Shown here piece by piece: positions 1 through 12,723 of a DNA stretch of 64,000 bases. A program made the translations under genes and the position numbers. Position 1 is the stretch's first letter, and each line of letters begins with the position of its first letter. The notes under the pieces are model-generated. The model saw nothing but the letters and a program-made list of their open reading frames with translations, made no database searches and was not told the DNA's origin. This DNA comes from Larix kaempferi (taxonomy: Eukaryota; Streptophyta; Pinopsida; Pinales; Pinaceae), in NCBI GenBank assembly GCA_027924585.1, contig BSBM01000753.1:23642501-23706500 (forward strand), given 5' to 3'.

Positions 1-2764
1 TTGCTGAAGGAAATCATGGCTGCATTTTTATCTGGTTATGGATATGGTTGCTTATTTACACTCTACGTAGAAACCCTTGGTTTGTGGTTACTATGCCTGC
101 CGAGATGCATACTTTCTATTTGATTTTTTTGATGCCTTGGTTTGTGGTGTAATCGGTTGGATATTTTATTTATTGCTGCTTGTGATGCTGAGTTGCATAT
201 AGCTACCTGTTGAGTATATTACTTAACTTGGCATCAGTTAGTAGAAGTGCTTATACACGTAATTCTTTAATTGCCATTAGAAAAGCATTTATGTCAATGA
301 CAATTACATTGGTATGCAATCATCCTTATTACATAAATGCCATATGCTTTCATAGCTTGAGATAAGTTGGTAAGCTTTGGTTATCGTTTTGTTGATATGG
401 TAGAAAGTGGTTATGCTATATATGTTGTATAGACTCAGAAGGTTAACAATGGTTTTATAACCAGAGCATGGTTATATTTAAACCATGGCCATTCTTTATA
501 TATATATATATATATATATTGAAAAAGAATAGGCTATATATATATACATGGATTGCATAAAGGAATTAAGCTTTATATACATTTTATAGAATGGTTCTAT
601 AAAAGTGTATGCTTATACAATGATTGTATTAGATATAAAATGGGGGTGCTTTATATTTATAAATAGTTGGTATCAAATGACTATGTTATACTTATATTGC
701 ATCAAATGGTTAAATTCATACATCTAAATGGCTTCGGTTGGCAGGTATGCATTTTAAATGAATGTAGTATGCATTCATAGATTCAAATGAATTTGAGTTG
801 TATTCATAACTCTTAATGGAATGTTGCGTGCATTATAAATTCTTAAGCGAAGGATGTATGTGTTCGAGAGAAAAATAAAATAAAATATCTATTCGAAAGT
901 TGCAATGCTTTCATAATTCATGGTGAAAGTTGTATGCATTGATTAAGTACATAATGTATGATGCTTGTAGCTCTTGACGTCCATTAGTGGCATGTCGAAT
1001 GCACTAGATAAGGCTTATTTACATGTTCATGTCAACTACATATGATGTGATGTCATTAGATTGCTTGTCAAGTGTGTAGGCGACATGTCGAAGAAAACCG
1101 GATACATTACTTACACATGTTCATGCTTATTGGTGTTACATTATGTTTTTGGGTCGCATGTCGAATGCACCCCTTAGGCTTGATGTGCATTTTGTGATAG
1201 TTGCATTACATTGTGCTTAGATGGATTGTCGAATGCATTATTGCATGGCGACGACATATCTTATGTACATACACCTATTTATGATGCAGGACATCTAGTA
1301 GTAGCATGTTGAATGCATCATTGCATGTCGATTGTGTTCCTTGCATTCCGTATGTGTGTTTATGATGCCTTTCGGTTGTATGATTGAATTCTTGAGTGTA
1401 TGTCGAAGGCTTGGGTGGCTTGTCGAATGCACTTGTTATGTTACTTATGGCAGGACTGCCATGAATGACAATCGGGTAACACATGCTTATGCTGTGGGGC
1501 ATAGAAGGCCAAGTCAGGAGTACCGACTTGGGCCCGCTAAAAACAACACTGCAACTACACACGAGGTTAGGACACGAGAAGTGTCTAGGTAGGAGTACTA
1601 CCTTTAGAATTGCAGGAGGACTGCATTCACCTCTAGAGTTGTGCGCAATTGGTTCTAGGGTGAAGAGACTTAGAGACTCCCTATCCCGTTGCGGATCACC
1701 ATGCCTAGCTCGGGGGTGGCGTTCGGACGGACTGAGTATATGCCATCGAAGAGCCTACGGTTGGGTGGAGCGTTGCATTGCCCACATTATTTCCCTTATT
1801 ACATGATTACGTTTGTGATATTAATTTGATGTATCTTGATTAATGAAATGATACTTACAGTTGCTATAGTATGTTTTATTGTACTAACGTATGTTGTGAG
1901 TATAATTGACGAATACAGGAATAAAACGACAACCAGAATGACCATTCCTCCACTTTGTTAAGGTGGTAAGAAATGTTTCTAAAGTTATCTTACGGATTGA
2001 CATATATGTGGGCTTTTTTTATTATGTCTTACTTGTAATCGATGAATGTATGTTGATAGTCGTTAATCATGTATGCATATGAGGTTGATTGGTAGAAGGC
2101 TAAAGGAAAGAGGCTACCTTTATGTGAAAAGAGATTTCGATATGATTCTAAGCCTAGGGAAGTTTAGTGTCATACACATGCTTAGAGTTTCACCATTTTA
2201 AGTCATTAATGTGACAACATAGATTAGACGTTACATTTAATAGGAAAGCATGTGATTGTGAATGCATCAATTAATGAATGAGCTTTTTGTATGTTGAAAT
2301 AAATGTGTAAAGTCTTAGGTTGACTAGGTTCGGAACATGACCTTAGATCAGTTTGCATTGGGTAATGATCTATGTGAGGGTATGTGTGAAGAGAACATGT
2401 TGGTATACATTTTGTGGTTGATGTAAAATAGATTAGCCATTATAACATAGACTAAGGTTATTATTACACCTCGCGACATAGTCCATGGTTGACTTAGTAT
2501 TATTTTGGTGTAAAAGAAAGACTTGGCATGTTCTTATTTTATTATGCATGTGCTTAGTTGTGTCGTCGACATCTTAACAAAAGTATGACGTGCCGCAACC
2601 ATTAAATTGCCTTTAGCTAAGAGTCTCAATAATTAATTATTTTTTGCATGAACGACTTTGTTAATTAATGTTGTCTTTATAAGCATTTATTATTTCCACG
2701 TTTACAATTATTAACCATTAATGCTGATTTAAAAAAAAAAAATTGAAATTATCGGGATGTTACA
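1..2764 (+). mobile_element. 5' LTR (right part) of a LARD-like LTR retrotransposon
   Basis: This stretch is a close direct repeat of 6644-9442. It ends in GGGATGTTACA, two bases before a plant tRNA-Met-type primer binding site, which marks it as the right part of a 5' LTR. The left part lies outside the window. Compared with the other copy it lacks a short insertion near 230-250 and differs by scattered substitutions. It contains a (TA)n tract at about 499-520, an A-rich run at 2731-2742 and no gene. A 107-codon open frame at 1483-1806 recurs in the other LTR, but the differences between the two are mostly amino-acid changing, so I do not call it a gene. Confidence 0.8.
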
Positions 2765-5111
2765 AGTGGTATCAGAGCGTTAGGTTTAAACACTCGGGCC
2801 TAATGGGCTCAACATGAAATAAATATGTATGAAGTTTAACTAATCAAGTTGTTTTGTTTGTTTTGGACATATGAACGGGGATGGACGAGGGTTAATGTCA
2901 TCCAAGTTGAACATCAAGTTCTCCAAAGGGAGTAAAGATAAGTATTTTCAACATTGGAAATGAGTTATGTTATCCTTGCCATAAGTTGCCTTGCTAGATA
3001 AAAGGTGTAGGTACTCATATGGTTGAATAGCATTATCGAGTAATGTGATGTTTAGTCGAATTGAATTCAGTACATGTGATAATGATTTTTGTATTTTATT
3101 GACTTCGTTAAAGATAATAAAAGAATTATAATATTTATGTTGGATTGTTGATTTATAATTCTATGTCATTGGTGAGCACTCAGACCATATAAAGAGATGA
3201 AAAACTTTGACGAAAACGTGCTATTACCTTGGTTAGACAAAATTAATGAATAGTGTTTTAAACAAAATTTCATCAAGTAAATCCGCATTATAATGATTGA
3301 TGTCTTCTTGTAAGTTTCACTAAGTGCATTATCCATAGGTTAGACTATAGTATTACTAATAAGTAAGTTTATTTTGTTTTGGCAAGGTCACTTAAAAAGT
3401 TTCAAGTAGTACTGGATATGACATAGTTGTTATGACAGCTATATCGGAAATTGTTGCAGATATTATGATACTTGTTTAAATTAGTGAGTAGGAAGTTATA
3501 GCTACATATTAATAAGTGCATTCCTTAAGATAAAAGAATTTGGTTTTCAAGTATTAATGATAGAATGTATATTTTCTTTCTTAAATTTTTGATAGCATGC
3601 TAATTGCAGAAATAAACGTTGACTTGTTTATTCTCTTTTGTGGATCCAAGAGTATGGAGTCCATAGTCTAAATAAAATGTTATTGATAACCAGAATGAAT
3701 CTAGATGAAATGATTGAACTATGATGCTAACATATTATCAACATGATATTGAAGAGTTTATAGCAGGATGAAGTGATGAAGATACACAAAGTATTCAAAC
3801 AAACATGCGTATAATAATATGGAAATAATGTGTTCAATTATTGAGCAATTGAAGCAAGGAGATTTTTCTTTATACTAACATTTCAGGAAGTGATCTTAAT
3901 GACCTGATCAAAGAGGAACATTGATTATAAAAGCATTTATACAGATTAGTTGGTTTGAATCGCTCAAAAGTAAGTAATGATCTCCTTTTTATTTTATCAC
4001 AAGTAGTGATGAGGTTTATGATTGATGATGTGTAATCATCAAAATGCAAAGAAAATGATGAGCGAATCTAATTTTGGTTGCTATTTTGTGGCATACAGGA
4101 ATTAATAAATGGTTTTCATAAAGAGGTGTTTCCTAGACTTAAACGAGAAGGTTTGAGAGGAAGGGAAATTATCTCTGGGCTTAGGTAGAGCCAATAGCAT
4201 CATGAACTCAGTAACTAGCTTGTTGGTATGGGACAACATACCCTTCTTGTGGTCATGTTCCCCATGGAAGTGGAACAGAGCAGGTAGCTCGTTGAATGTT
4301 ATACTAACCCAAAAGACCTAGGCAAACTTTATATCCATCGAATTGAGTAGGTAGCTCTTCTACAATATTTCTGTAGAAATATTTCCTCATGTACATCAGG
4401 TGATGATTGAGAGATTCGATGAGAGGAATCTATGTTATGAGTTACAGAGTAAGACTGTCATATTTTTCTTGTATGCAGATGGTATTCTTGCCAAGTTTGG
4501 CAAAGGACTCGTGTTGTTGTATGCAAGTCTACATGATTGTTGGAATACAAAAGAGTGCTATGTACGCAAGTCTACATGATTGCTGAAGTACATGAGCAGG
4601 ATATGTATGGAAAGTCCCCACGATTGCAGAAATACATAAAGGTTTTTGTACGCAAGTCTTCATGATTGTTGAAGTACAAAAGAGTTTGATGGTCACAAAG
4701 TTTTGTCGAAAGAATTGTTTTATGGTATTAACAAATGATAATGATTTATCTTGTAGCTAAACTATCATATGTATTTATGTGTGAATGATTATGCATGGGA
4801 GCATGTGGCTCCCCAATTTTACGTTTTATATTATGAAACTAACATGTGAACCAGGTGGGAGTGGTACTGGTAACCTTGCAAAGTAAGTGCAATTTTCCAA
4901 GAAAGGGAGCATAGCGATGCGGGGAATAAGCATTGCAGGTATAAAAACCATGTTTTTATGATATTTTTATTACCAGAATATTATGTTGTTAATATATATT
5001 GGCAGGAGAATTGGGTTGCATGCGATAGAAATGTAGGAAAACAAGATGCATGAGTGAAATAGTGCAAAAAGTGACAACACCGAGGACGGTGTTATTCGAA
5101 GAGGGTAAGTT
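2765..5111 (+). mobile_element. LARD internal domain, non-coding
   Basis: This is the sequence between the two LTRs. I see no gag, protease, integrase, reverse transcriptase or RNase H motif in any frame, and stop codons are dense throughout. Near 2918-2970 a short stretch reads like the start of a gag, with a Phe-Ser-Lys-Gly segment, but it stops at once. At about 4510-4690 a degenerate unit of 50-60 bp repeats around CGCAAGTCTACATGATTG. The long non-coding internal domain matches the plant LARD class, whose members depend on proteins made by other elements. Confidence 0.65.
2767..2779 (+). other. Primer binding site, tRNA-Met type (LARD element)
   Basis: TGGTATCAGAGCG lies two bases after the 5' LTR end. 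TGGTATCAGAGC is the usual plant primer site complementary to the 3' end of initiator tRNA-Met. Its position fixes the LTR boundary and the plus orientation of the element. Confidence 0.85.
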
Positions 5112-7155
5112 TGTCACGTCTCCATCTCTGGTAAAAGCTTTTTAATTATTTAATTTTTGTCTATCTGCATGACGACACTAATTAGAGCCTAAACTATTTT
5201 TCCCGCAATGCAACCAAGAGTAAAAAAGGACATGGTGAACCACAAGGGGCAGAGTAACTAAGTCTTAAGTCGTATCTGTCGTCATAGTCTTTGGCTTGGT
5301 TTAGCTCTTGTTTTCGAGTTAAGTTAATTTTGTGTTTGGCATGGTTATTGATATGCGTATACTTGTCTATATTTAAGTAGGAAAAAACTTATATTTATCT
5401 ATATCATTATAAAGCCATAAGTATGAACCTAATGCCAAACATTATTAACGAGTGTGTACATGGTTTTAATTAAAAAATTGCATTACATTGATAACATATA
5501 TTTAGTATATGTTTATGCAATTATATGTTATGATTTCACTTTTATATGAAGGCGTATATCTTATTGTTATGACTATGCTTTTATAAATGCATAGATCTTA
5601 TATATATATGTTGGCTAATATACATATAGATTGGGGAAATACTTTAAAGTTATATTTGGTGATTTAATAATTACATTGTTATTAGATGTTAAATGCTATA
5701 AAAAAAAAAAGGATAATAGCATTAATTGAAGATTTTATGTTTTTTTAGAAAAATGAAATTATGGTATATTTTAATATTATATTATGTTATTATGTTCTTC
5801 TATTTTATTATATTCTTATATATGGAAAAGTGGAGACGTATATATATATATTGGTATATATGTATTATATGTATTTTCTTTATATATATATATGATGTAT
5901 GGGGAAAACAAAGAGTTTCCTTTGGCATTCACGCAGAGGTTGGGGGTATATATATTGTTTTTTTGACCTAGTTTTGCTGGGGAGAGGCGGCTCCTTCATC
6001 CTCTGGTCTTCACACATAGATTTTTTGGGGGAAAAGCTCTGCATGCATCTAATGGTGTTTGCAAAAACGTTTTTATTCTGAATGTGGCTGGAAACCGAGC
6101 ATTGGAAGCTTAGTACGCACCCCATTGTTTGGAAAAAAAAAAACGTTTTTAGCTTTAAAGCTTGCCGAGATTTACTTGCATACTTTGTATCTCAGTTTTG
6201 AATCATCAAAAACGTTTTTAGCTTTAATGCTTGCCTGGAGATTTACTTGCACACTCTGTATCTCAGTTTTGAATCATTAAAAACGTTTTTAGCTTTAATG
6301 CTTGCCTGGAGATTTACTTGCAGACTCTGTATCTCAGCTTTGAATCATCAAAAACGTTTTTAGCTTTAATGCTTGCCTGGAGATTTACTTCCAGACTCTG
6401 TATCTCAATTTTGAATTATCAAAAACGTTTTTAGCTTTAATGTTTGCTTGGAGATTTACTTGCAGACTCTGTATCTCAGTTTTGAATCATCAAAAACGTT
6501 TTTAGCTTTAATGCTTGCTTGGAGATTTACTTGCAGACTTTGTATCTCAGTTTTGAATCATTACAAGTGTTTTATGCTTTCGAGCTTGGCGGGAAGAGCT
6601 TTTCTGCTCTGAGTTTCCAGTTATTGGTTTGCATTTTTGGTTGTTGAAGGAAATCGTGGCTGCATTTTTATCTGGTTATGGATATGTTGGCTTATTTACA
6701 CTCTACGTAGAAACCCTTGGTTTGTGGTTACTATGCCTATCGAGATGCATACTTTCTATTTGATTTTGTTGATGCCTTGGTTTGTGGTGTAATCGGTTGG
6801 ATCTTTTATTCATTGCTGCTTGTGATGATTAGTTGCATATAGCTACCTGTTGAGTATATTACTTAACTGGGAATCAGCGCAGAGTTGGGACTCTGTCTCT
6901 TAGTAGAAGTGCTTATACACTTAATTCTTTAATTGCCATTAGAAAAGCATTTATGTCAATGACAATTACATTGGTTTGCAATCATCCTTATTACATAGAT
7001 GCCATATGCTTTCATAGCTTGAGATAAGTTGGTAAGCTTTGGTTATCGTTTTGTTGATATGGTAGAAAGTGGTTATGCTATATATGTTGTATAGACTCAG
7101 AAGGTTAAGAATGGTTTTATAACCAGAGCATAGTTATATTTAAACCATGGCCATT

Positions 7156-7193
<38 letters not shown>

Positions 7194-9442
7194 GGATTGC
7201 ATAAAGGAATTAAGCTTTATATACATTTTATAGAATGGTTATATACAAGTGTATGTTTATACAGTGATTGTATTAGATATAAAATGGGGGTGCTTTATAT
7301 TTATAAATAGTTGGTATCAAATGACTATGTTTTACCTATATTGCGTGAAATGGTTAAATTCATACATCTAAATGAATTTGGTTGGCATGTATGCATTTTA
7401 AATGAATGTAGTATGCATTCATAGATTCAAATGAATTTGAGTTGTATTCATAACTCTTAATGGAATGTTGCATGCATTCTAAATTCTTAAGTGAAGGATG
7501 TATGTGTTTGAGAGAAAGAAAAAAAAAATATCTATTCGAATGTTGCAATGCTTTCATAATTCAGAGTGAATGTTGTAGGCATTGATTAAGTACATAATGT
7601 ATGATGCTTGTAGCTCTTGATTTCCAGTAGTGGCATGTGGAATGCATAGATTGCATGTCGAATGCACTGGATAAGCTTCATTTACATGTTCATGTCAACT
7701 ACATATGATGTGATGTCGTTAGATTGCTTATCGAGTGTGTAGGTGACATGTCGAAGAAAAATGGATACATTACTTACACATGTTCATGCTTATTGGTATT
7801 ACATTATGTTTTTGGGTCGCATGTCGAATGCACCCCTTAGGCTTGATGTACATTTTGTGATTGTTGCATTACATTGTGCTTAGATGAATTGTCGAATGCA
7901 TTATTGCATGGCGACGACATATCTTATGTACATACACCTATTTATGATGCCGGACATCTAGTGGTAGCATGTGGAATGCATCATTGCATGTCGATTGTGT
8001 TCCTTGCGTTCCGTATGTGTGTTTATGATGCCTTTCAATTGTATGATTGAATTCTTCAGTGGATGTCAAAGGCTTGGGTGGCTTGTCGAATGCACTTGTT
8101 ATTTTACTTATGGCAAAACTGCCGTGAACGACAGTCAAGTAACACATGCTTATGCTGTGGGGCATAGAAGGCCAAGTCGGGAGTAACGACTTGGGCCCGC
8201 CAAGAACAACACCACAACTACACACGAGGTTAGGACATGAGAAGTGTCTAGGTAGGATTACTACCTTTAGAATTGTAGGAGGACTGCATTCACCTCTAGA
8301 GTTGTGCGCGATTGGTTTTAGGGCGAAGAGACTTAGATACTCTCTATCCCGTTGCGGATCACCATGCCCAGCTCAGGGGTGGCCTTCGGACGGACTGAGT
8401 ATATCCCGTCGAAGAGCCTACAGTTGGGTGGAGCGTTGCATTTCCCACATTATTTCCCTTATTACATGATTATGTTTGTGATATTAATTTGATGTATCTT
8501 GATTAATGAAATGATATTTACAGTTGCTATAGTATGTTTTATTGTACTAACATATGTTGTGAGTATAATTGACGAATACAGGAATAAGATGACAAACATA
8601 ATGACCATTCCTCCGCTTTGCTAAGGTGGTAAGAAATGTTTGTAAAGTTATCTTACGCATTGACATATTTGTTGGCTTTTCTGATTATGTATTACTTGGA
8701 ATCGATGAATGTATGTTGATAGTACTGTCTATCATGTTTACTTACTCATGTATCCATATGAAGTTGATTGGTAGAAGGCTAAAGGAAACAGGCTACCTTT
8801 ATGTGAAAAGAGATTTCAATATGATACTAACCCTAGGGAAGTTTAGTGTCATACACATGCTTAGAGTTTCACCATTTTATGTCATTAATGTGAGAACATA
8901 GATTAGACGTTACATTTAATAGGAAAGCATGTGATTGTGAATGCATAAATTAATGAATGAGCTTCTTGTGTGTTGAAATAAATGTGTAAAGTCTTAGGTT
9001 GACAAGGTTTGGAACATGACCTTAGATCAGTTTTCATTGGGTAATGATCTATGTGAGGGTATGTGTGAAGAGAACATGTTGGTATACATTTTGTGGTTGA
9101 TGTAAAATAGATTAGCCATTATAACATAGCCTAAGGTTATTATTACACCTCGCAACATAGTCCATGGTTGACTTAGTATTTTTTTTGTGTAAAAGAAAGA
9201 CTTGGCATGTTCTTATTTTATTATGCATGTGCTTAATTGTGTCGTCGACATCTTAACAGAAGTATGACGTGCTGCAACCATTAAATTGTCTTTAGCTAAG
9301 TGTCTCAATAATTGATTTTTTTTGCATGAACGACTTTGTTAGTTAATGTTGTCTTTATAAGCATTTATTATTTCCGTGTTTACAATTATTAACCATTAAT
9401 GCTGATTTAAAAAAAAAAAAAAAAAATTATCGGGATGTTACA
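5112..9442 (+). mobile_element. 3' LTR of the LARD-like element, about 4.3 kb
   Basis: The right end is firm: GATGTTACA at 9442 matches the 5' LTR end. From 6644 onward the sequence repeats 1-2764. I place the left end at TGTCACGTC (5112), because it starts with TG, pairs loosely with the terminal TGTTACA, and follows a purine-rich GAAGAGGGTAAG. That end is inferred, since the matching part of the 5' LTR is outside the window. The LTR contains (TA)n tracts (about 5830-5893 and 7158-7189), a 71-bp tandem array and a repeat of the 107-codon frame at 8146-8469. The bases after the LTR, CTAGT, would be the target duplication, which cannot be checked here. Confidence 0.65.
6139..6565 (+). repeat. 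71-bp tandem array inside the LARD 3' LTR, about 6 units
   Basis: Units start near 6139, 6208, 6279, 6350, 6421 and 6492. Each carries the 12-bp palindrome AAAAACGTTTTT, then a GCTTTAATGCTTGCCTGG segment and TTGAATCATC. One extra copy of the palindrome lies upstream at about 6063. The first unit is the most divergent. Confidence 0.9.
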
Positions 9443-11207
9443 CTAGTTCTAGAGAATAAAATCCCATGTGTTATTGGTAGTTACTCCAAGGGAACCTTCA
9501 TGTATCCATTCAGTCTAGCCCTAATAATTTCATATGACACCTCAAAATCCAATCGAAGCTAGGTTTCCTTGAGAAGCACCATTAACATTAAGTTTTTTGA
9601 AACCTTCAAGGGGAAGAGGCCATTTATTTAGACTTGAAGTAGGATTTTTGTTACATGGAGCCTTAATCGATGGATTCTCAGGTTTGAGACCCCAAGCTTG
9701 CATGATTGTTGATTGTGAAGGTTGGCATTTCTAGTCTTCATTGATTTATTAGGAAGTTTGGATAATTTCATTGATATTCTATTTGATTTTTCCCCATGCC
9801 ATGTCATTATTCCTCTCCATTTCTTTGAAGATTCATTGGTTTCTTTCTTCCTAGGTTTCCGGGAGGAGGAAACCCAAAGTTGTTAGGCATAATTAAGAAT
9901 GGAGTTTTTGAAGGAAATATTCCTCCACTGTTAGATGGTTTCTTTGATTCTATCTAGGTCATTGTTAGCTTGCCTAGCCATGAAGAACCTATGTTAATTC
10001 AAAAGTTTATATGGAAATGTGAACTTAATGAACTAATTGCATTACCAATTTCTCTTCTTCACATAACCAAATTACAATAGACCCAAAATGATCATGTATA
10101 TTATAATTTTAACCTACCTCCCATAACCAACTAAACTATTACATTCATATTTGTTCCCTTAAACGCAAGGTTGTTGATTAACCTTGCCAAGCATAAGGGA
10201 AGTTATGAAATTGACATAAGCCTAAATCATCATTTACAAATCGCAAACTGAAAAAAAATCAGTTTAATATCAATTATAATTCCAATTTTCCACCACGTGA
10301 GTCATAGTAGTGTTGTATGTAATCACAACTTTTTCATTCAATCATAATTGTGTGTCTAGTGTTCAATACAATTACATAGAACATTATACATGCCACAAAG
10401 ATTGTCAAAAAGATTCGAGTCTCGTGACAATCTTTCTAACAAGTATTTAAACTTTGACACTTTCAATGTTGGTTGGTGGATTGGAACAATTGAATCAAAG
10501 AGGGAACAAGTATCTCTCCACCTTCCAAACCATGAATTGAGGTAAGCTAGGATTTTGCAACACCCACTAATCAATACTCTGGTGAAACTTGATCTCTTGC
10601 GACAATCTCAATACAAAGAGAAAAGAAGGTGAGAACATTTGCAACTCAAACCTTTTTCTTGATGGTCCTCAATATGTATGCATCAACCCTTGCTTGCCAA
10701 GGAATTGAATTTCCATGGAAATCAAATCCAACAAGAGAAAATGTAGATAGTGGATTGGAACAACCAAAACAAAGAGGTAAAAAACAATCCTCAAACTACA
10801 CAATGAGGTAACCTATGAGTTTGCAACACCAACTAACTAGATGTGTAGTGAAACTCGATCACCTATGCCAACCTTAATGTTAAGAAAAAATGATATTCCT
10901 CTCATTCTCATTTCTATGAGCATTATAATTGTCTAATATTCTTTATTAGTCAAACACATTTCATTGGAAGCTTTATTGAGGATTGGTTAAAGTTTGAGAA
11001 TATTGAGATAGGTGTATAGATCTATTGCTTATATAGTTTTGTATTATGATTTTGATAAAAATATCGGTGCATTACTCATGTGATTGGAAAGATCCAAGTC
11101 AAATTTATGATTTTCGTGTGAACTTAGATATTGAATATTGATGCTTGCAACCACATACCATAAAATTATTGGATGTTTCAACTAATTCACAAACTTGGTG
11201 AATTAAC
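9443..11207. other. Intergenic spacer without recognisable gene
   Basis: This is an AT-rich stretch between the LARD element and the left copy of the segmental duplication. A degenerate direct repeat pairs about 10430-10620 with 10730-10880 (shared themes GGATTGGAACAA and GTGAAACTYGATC). At about 11161-11300 a segment containing TGTTTCAACTAATTCACAAA occurs three times. The short open frames are not supported by any family. Confidence 0.5.
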
Positions 11208-12674
11208 ATGGCTTCATGTTGAAGTCCCTAAAATTATTGGATGTTTCAACTAATTCACAAAGTCCGTAAAATTATTGGATGTTTCAACTAATTCACAAAT
11301 TTGGCTACATGTTGAAGTTCGTATAAAAGTAGTGTGAGTTAATGGTTAAAAGCATCTATGAGTTGGAAAATTCCATGTATTGCTTCAATATTATTCCTCT
11401 CTCCGACATGAATTGAAGCATTTAATACTTCTCTCTCTCATTTCCATTGCAGCTTTCAATATACATACAATACTGGAAATCTTTATAAAGAACATGAATC
11501 CTTAAATGAAAAAGCATTGAAAATATTCTAAAAAGAGATGATACATATGTAATACGCTTCCATTGAAAAGATCTATGATCTTCATAGGAGCTAAGATCTT
11601 AATACAAATTGAAAGTCAATTACATGATATATTTCTAGAACATACAAACTCTCTAATTAGTCACCACTCAATAATTTTGATGGGGGACATGGGCTAACTA
11701 CAACAATGGTGGACAAACTCCTGTATGCAAATGCCATTTTGGGAATGTTTTTATGGAAAACATGTAATGAATTTCAAACAATCTTCTCCCAAGAGGAAGA
11801 GATACCACTAATGTCTACTTTCAGCATATGCTAACAAACGTTTGAGATGCAACATCAACAATAGATGATTTGGGCTCAAATCATTCCATATGGCAAGAAA
11901 CTTCGTTGAATCCATATGGCAAGAAACTTCATTGAATGCATAGGACTATCCAAACTCAAAACAATATATTATTATGTGTTGATCAACGATTTATTTTGTC
12001 TTGCAATTAATAGTTCAAAATAGGCTTGATCAATGGTGTAATTTGGTGTAGTCATCTAGATTGCATACACATATGGATCAGGCCTTCAAAATGCCCACCA
12101 CACATTGTTATGGCATTTGATATATATTGTGGTCCATTACATTCTAGTAATTAATTTTAAATATGTATTTTTATCTTAAATATTAAAACAACATATCTAC
12201 TCAATTTCAATTTTAAATTTTACACACAAAAAATTCAAAAGTGAAATGAACATAACTCAAACGTTAACCTAGAAAGATGAATCTTTCAAAGTCTAAATAT
12301 TTGTATCTTTTATACATGAAATAAATTAAATGATAAAAAATTATCCCTCACACATATTTATAATTTAAAATGAATATATATAAATTTTATCAAAATTATA
12401 TATAAATATAATAAATATTTAACCCAAGTTATAATTATAACCTGTTAAATATTGTTGAAAAAGAAAAAATAATATGACGTATTATGTTTCTTGTTATCAT
12501 TTCATTCCTTCTAGAGGGCTTCTATCGATGTCATTGTTTAATTCCAGAATCATATTTAAAATTATGTGATGACAGTGTGTTTATGTTTATGTTTAGGCCA
12601 TTCCACTTAACTTTTGCTTTCGTGACCCCACCAAGTTTAAAATAGTGTTCTTGGCCCTCATCTCCTCCGCCAGC

Positions 12675-12680
12675 TATAAA
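12675..12680 (+). promoter_or_regulatory. Probable TATA box of left methylesterase-like gene
   Basis: TATAAA lies 44 bp upstream of the ATG, in a segment conserved with the right copy, where it reads TATATA. The spacing leaves only a short 5' leader, so the ATG at 12724 would be the first one met. Confidence 0.5.
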
Positions 12681-12723
12681 TGAATAGATAATACTAAATC
12701 AATTCTCACAGAAAACTGTTAAG

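Noticed and set aside
1483-1806. 107-codon frame conserved at the same place in both LARD LTRs (also 8146-8469)
   Set aside because: The two versions differ at about 17 residues with few silent changes, as expected for neutral drift in LTR sequence. No family matches.
5726-6125. Overlapping short frames in (TA)n-rich sequence
   Set aside because: Low-complexity Tyr/Ile-rich translations on both strands inside the LARD LTR.
6139-6565. CRISPR-like regular repeat spacing, considered for this and the other tandem arrays
   Set aside because: The units are head-to-tail with no unique spacers, and the host is a plant.
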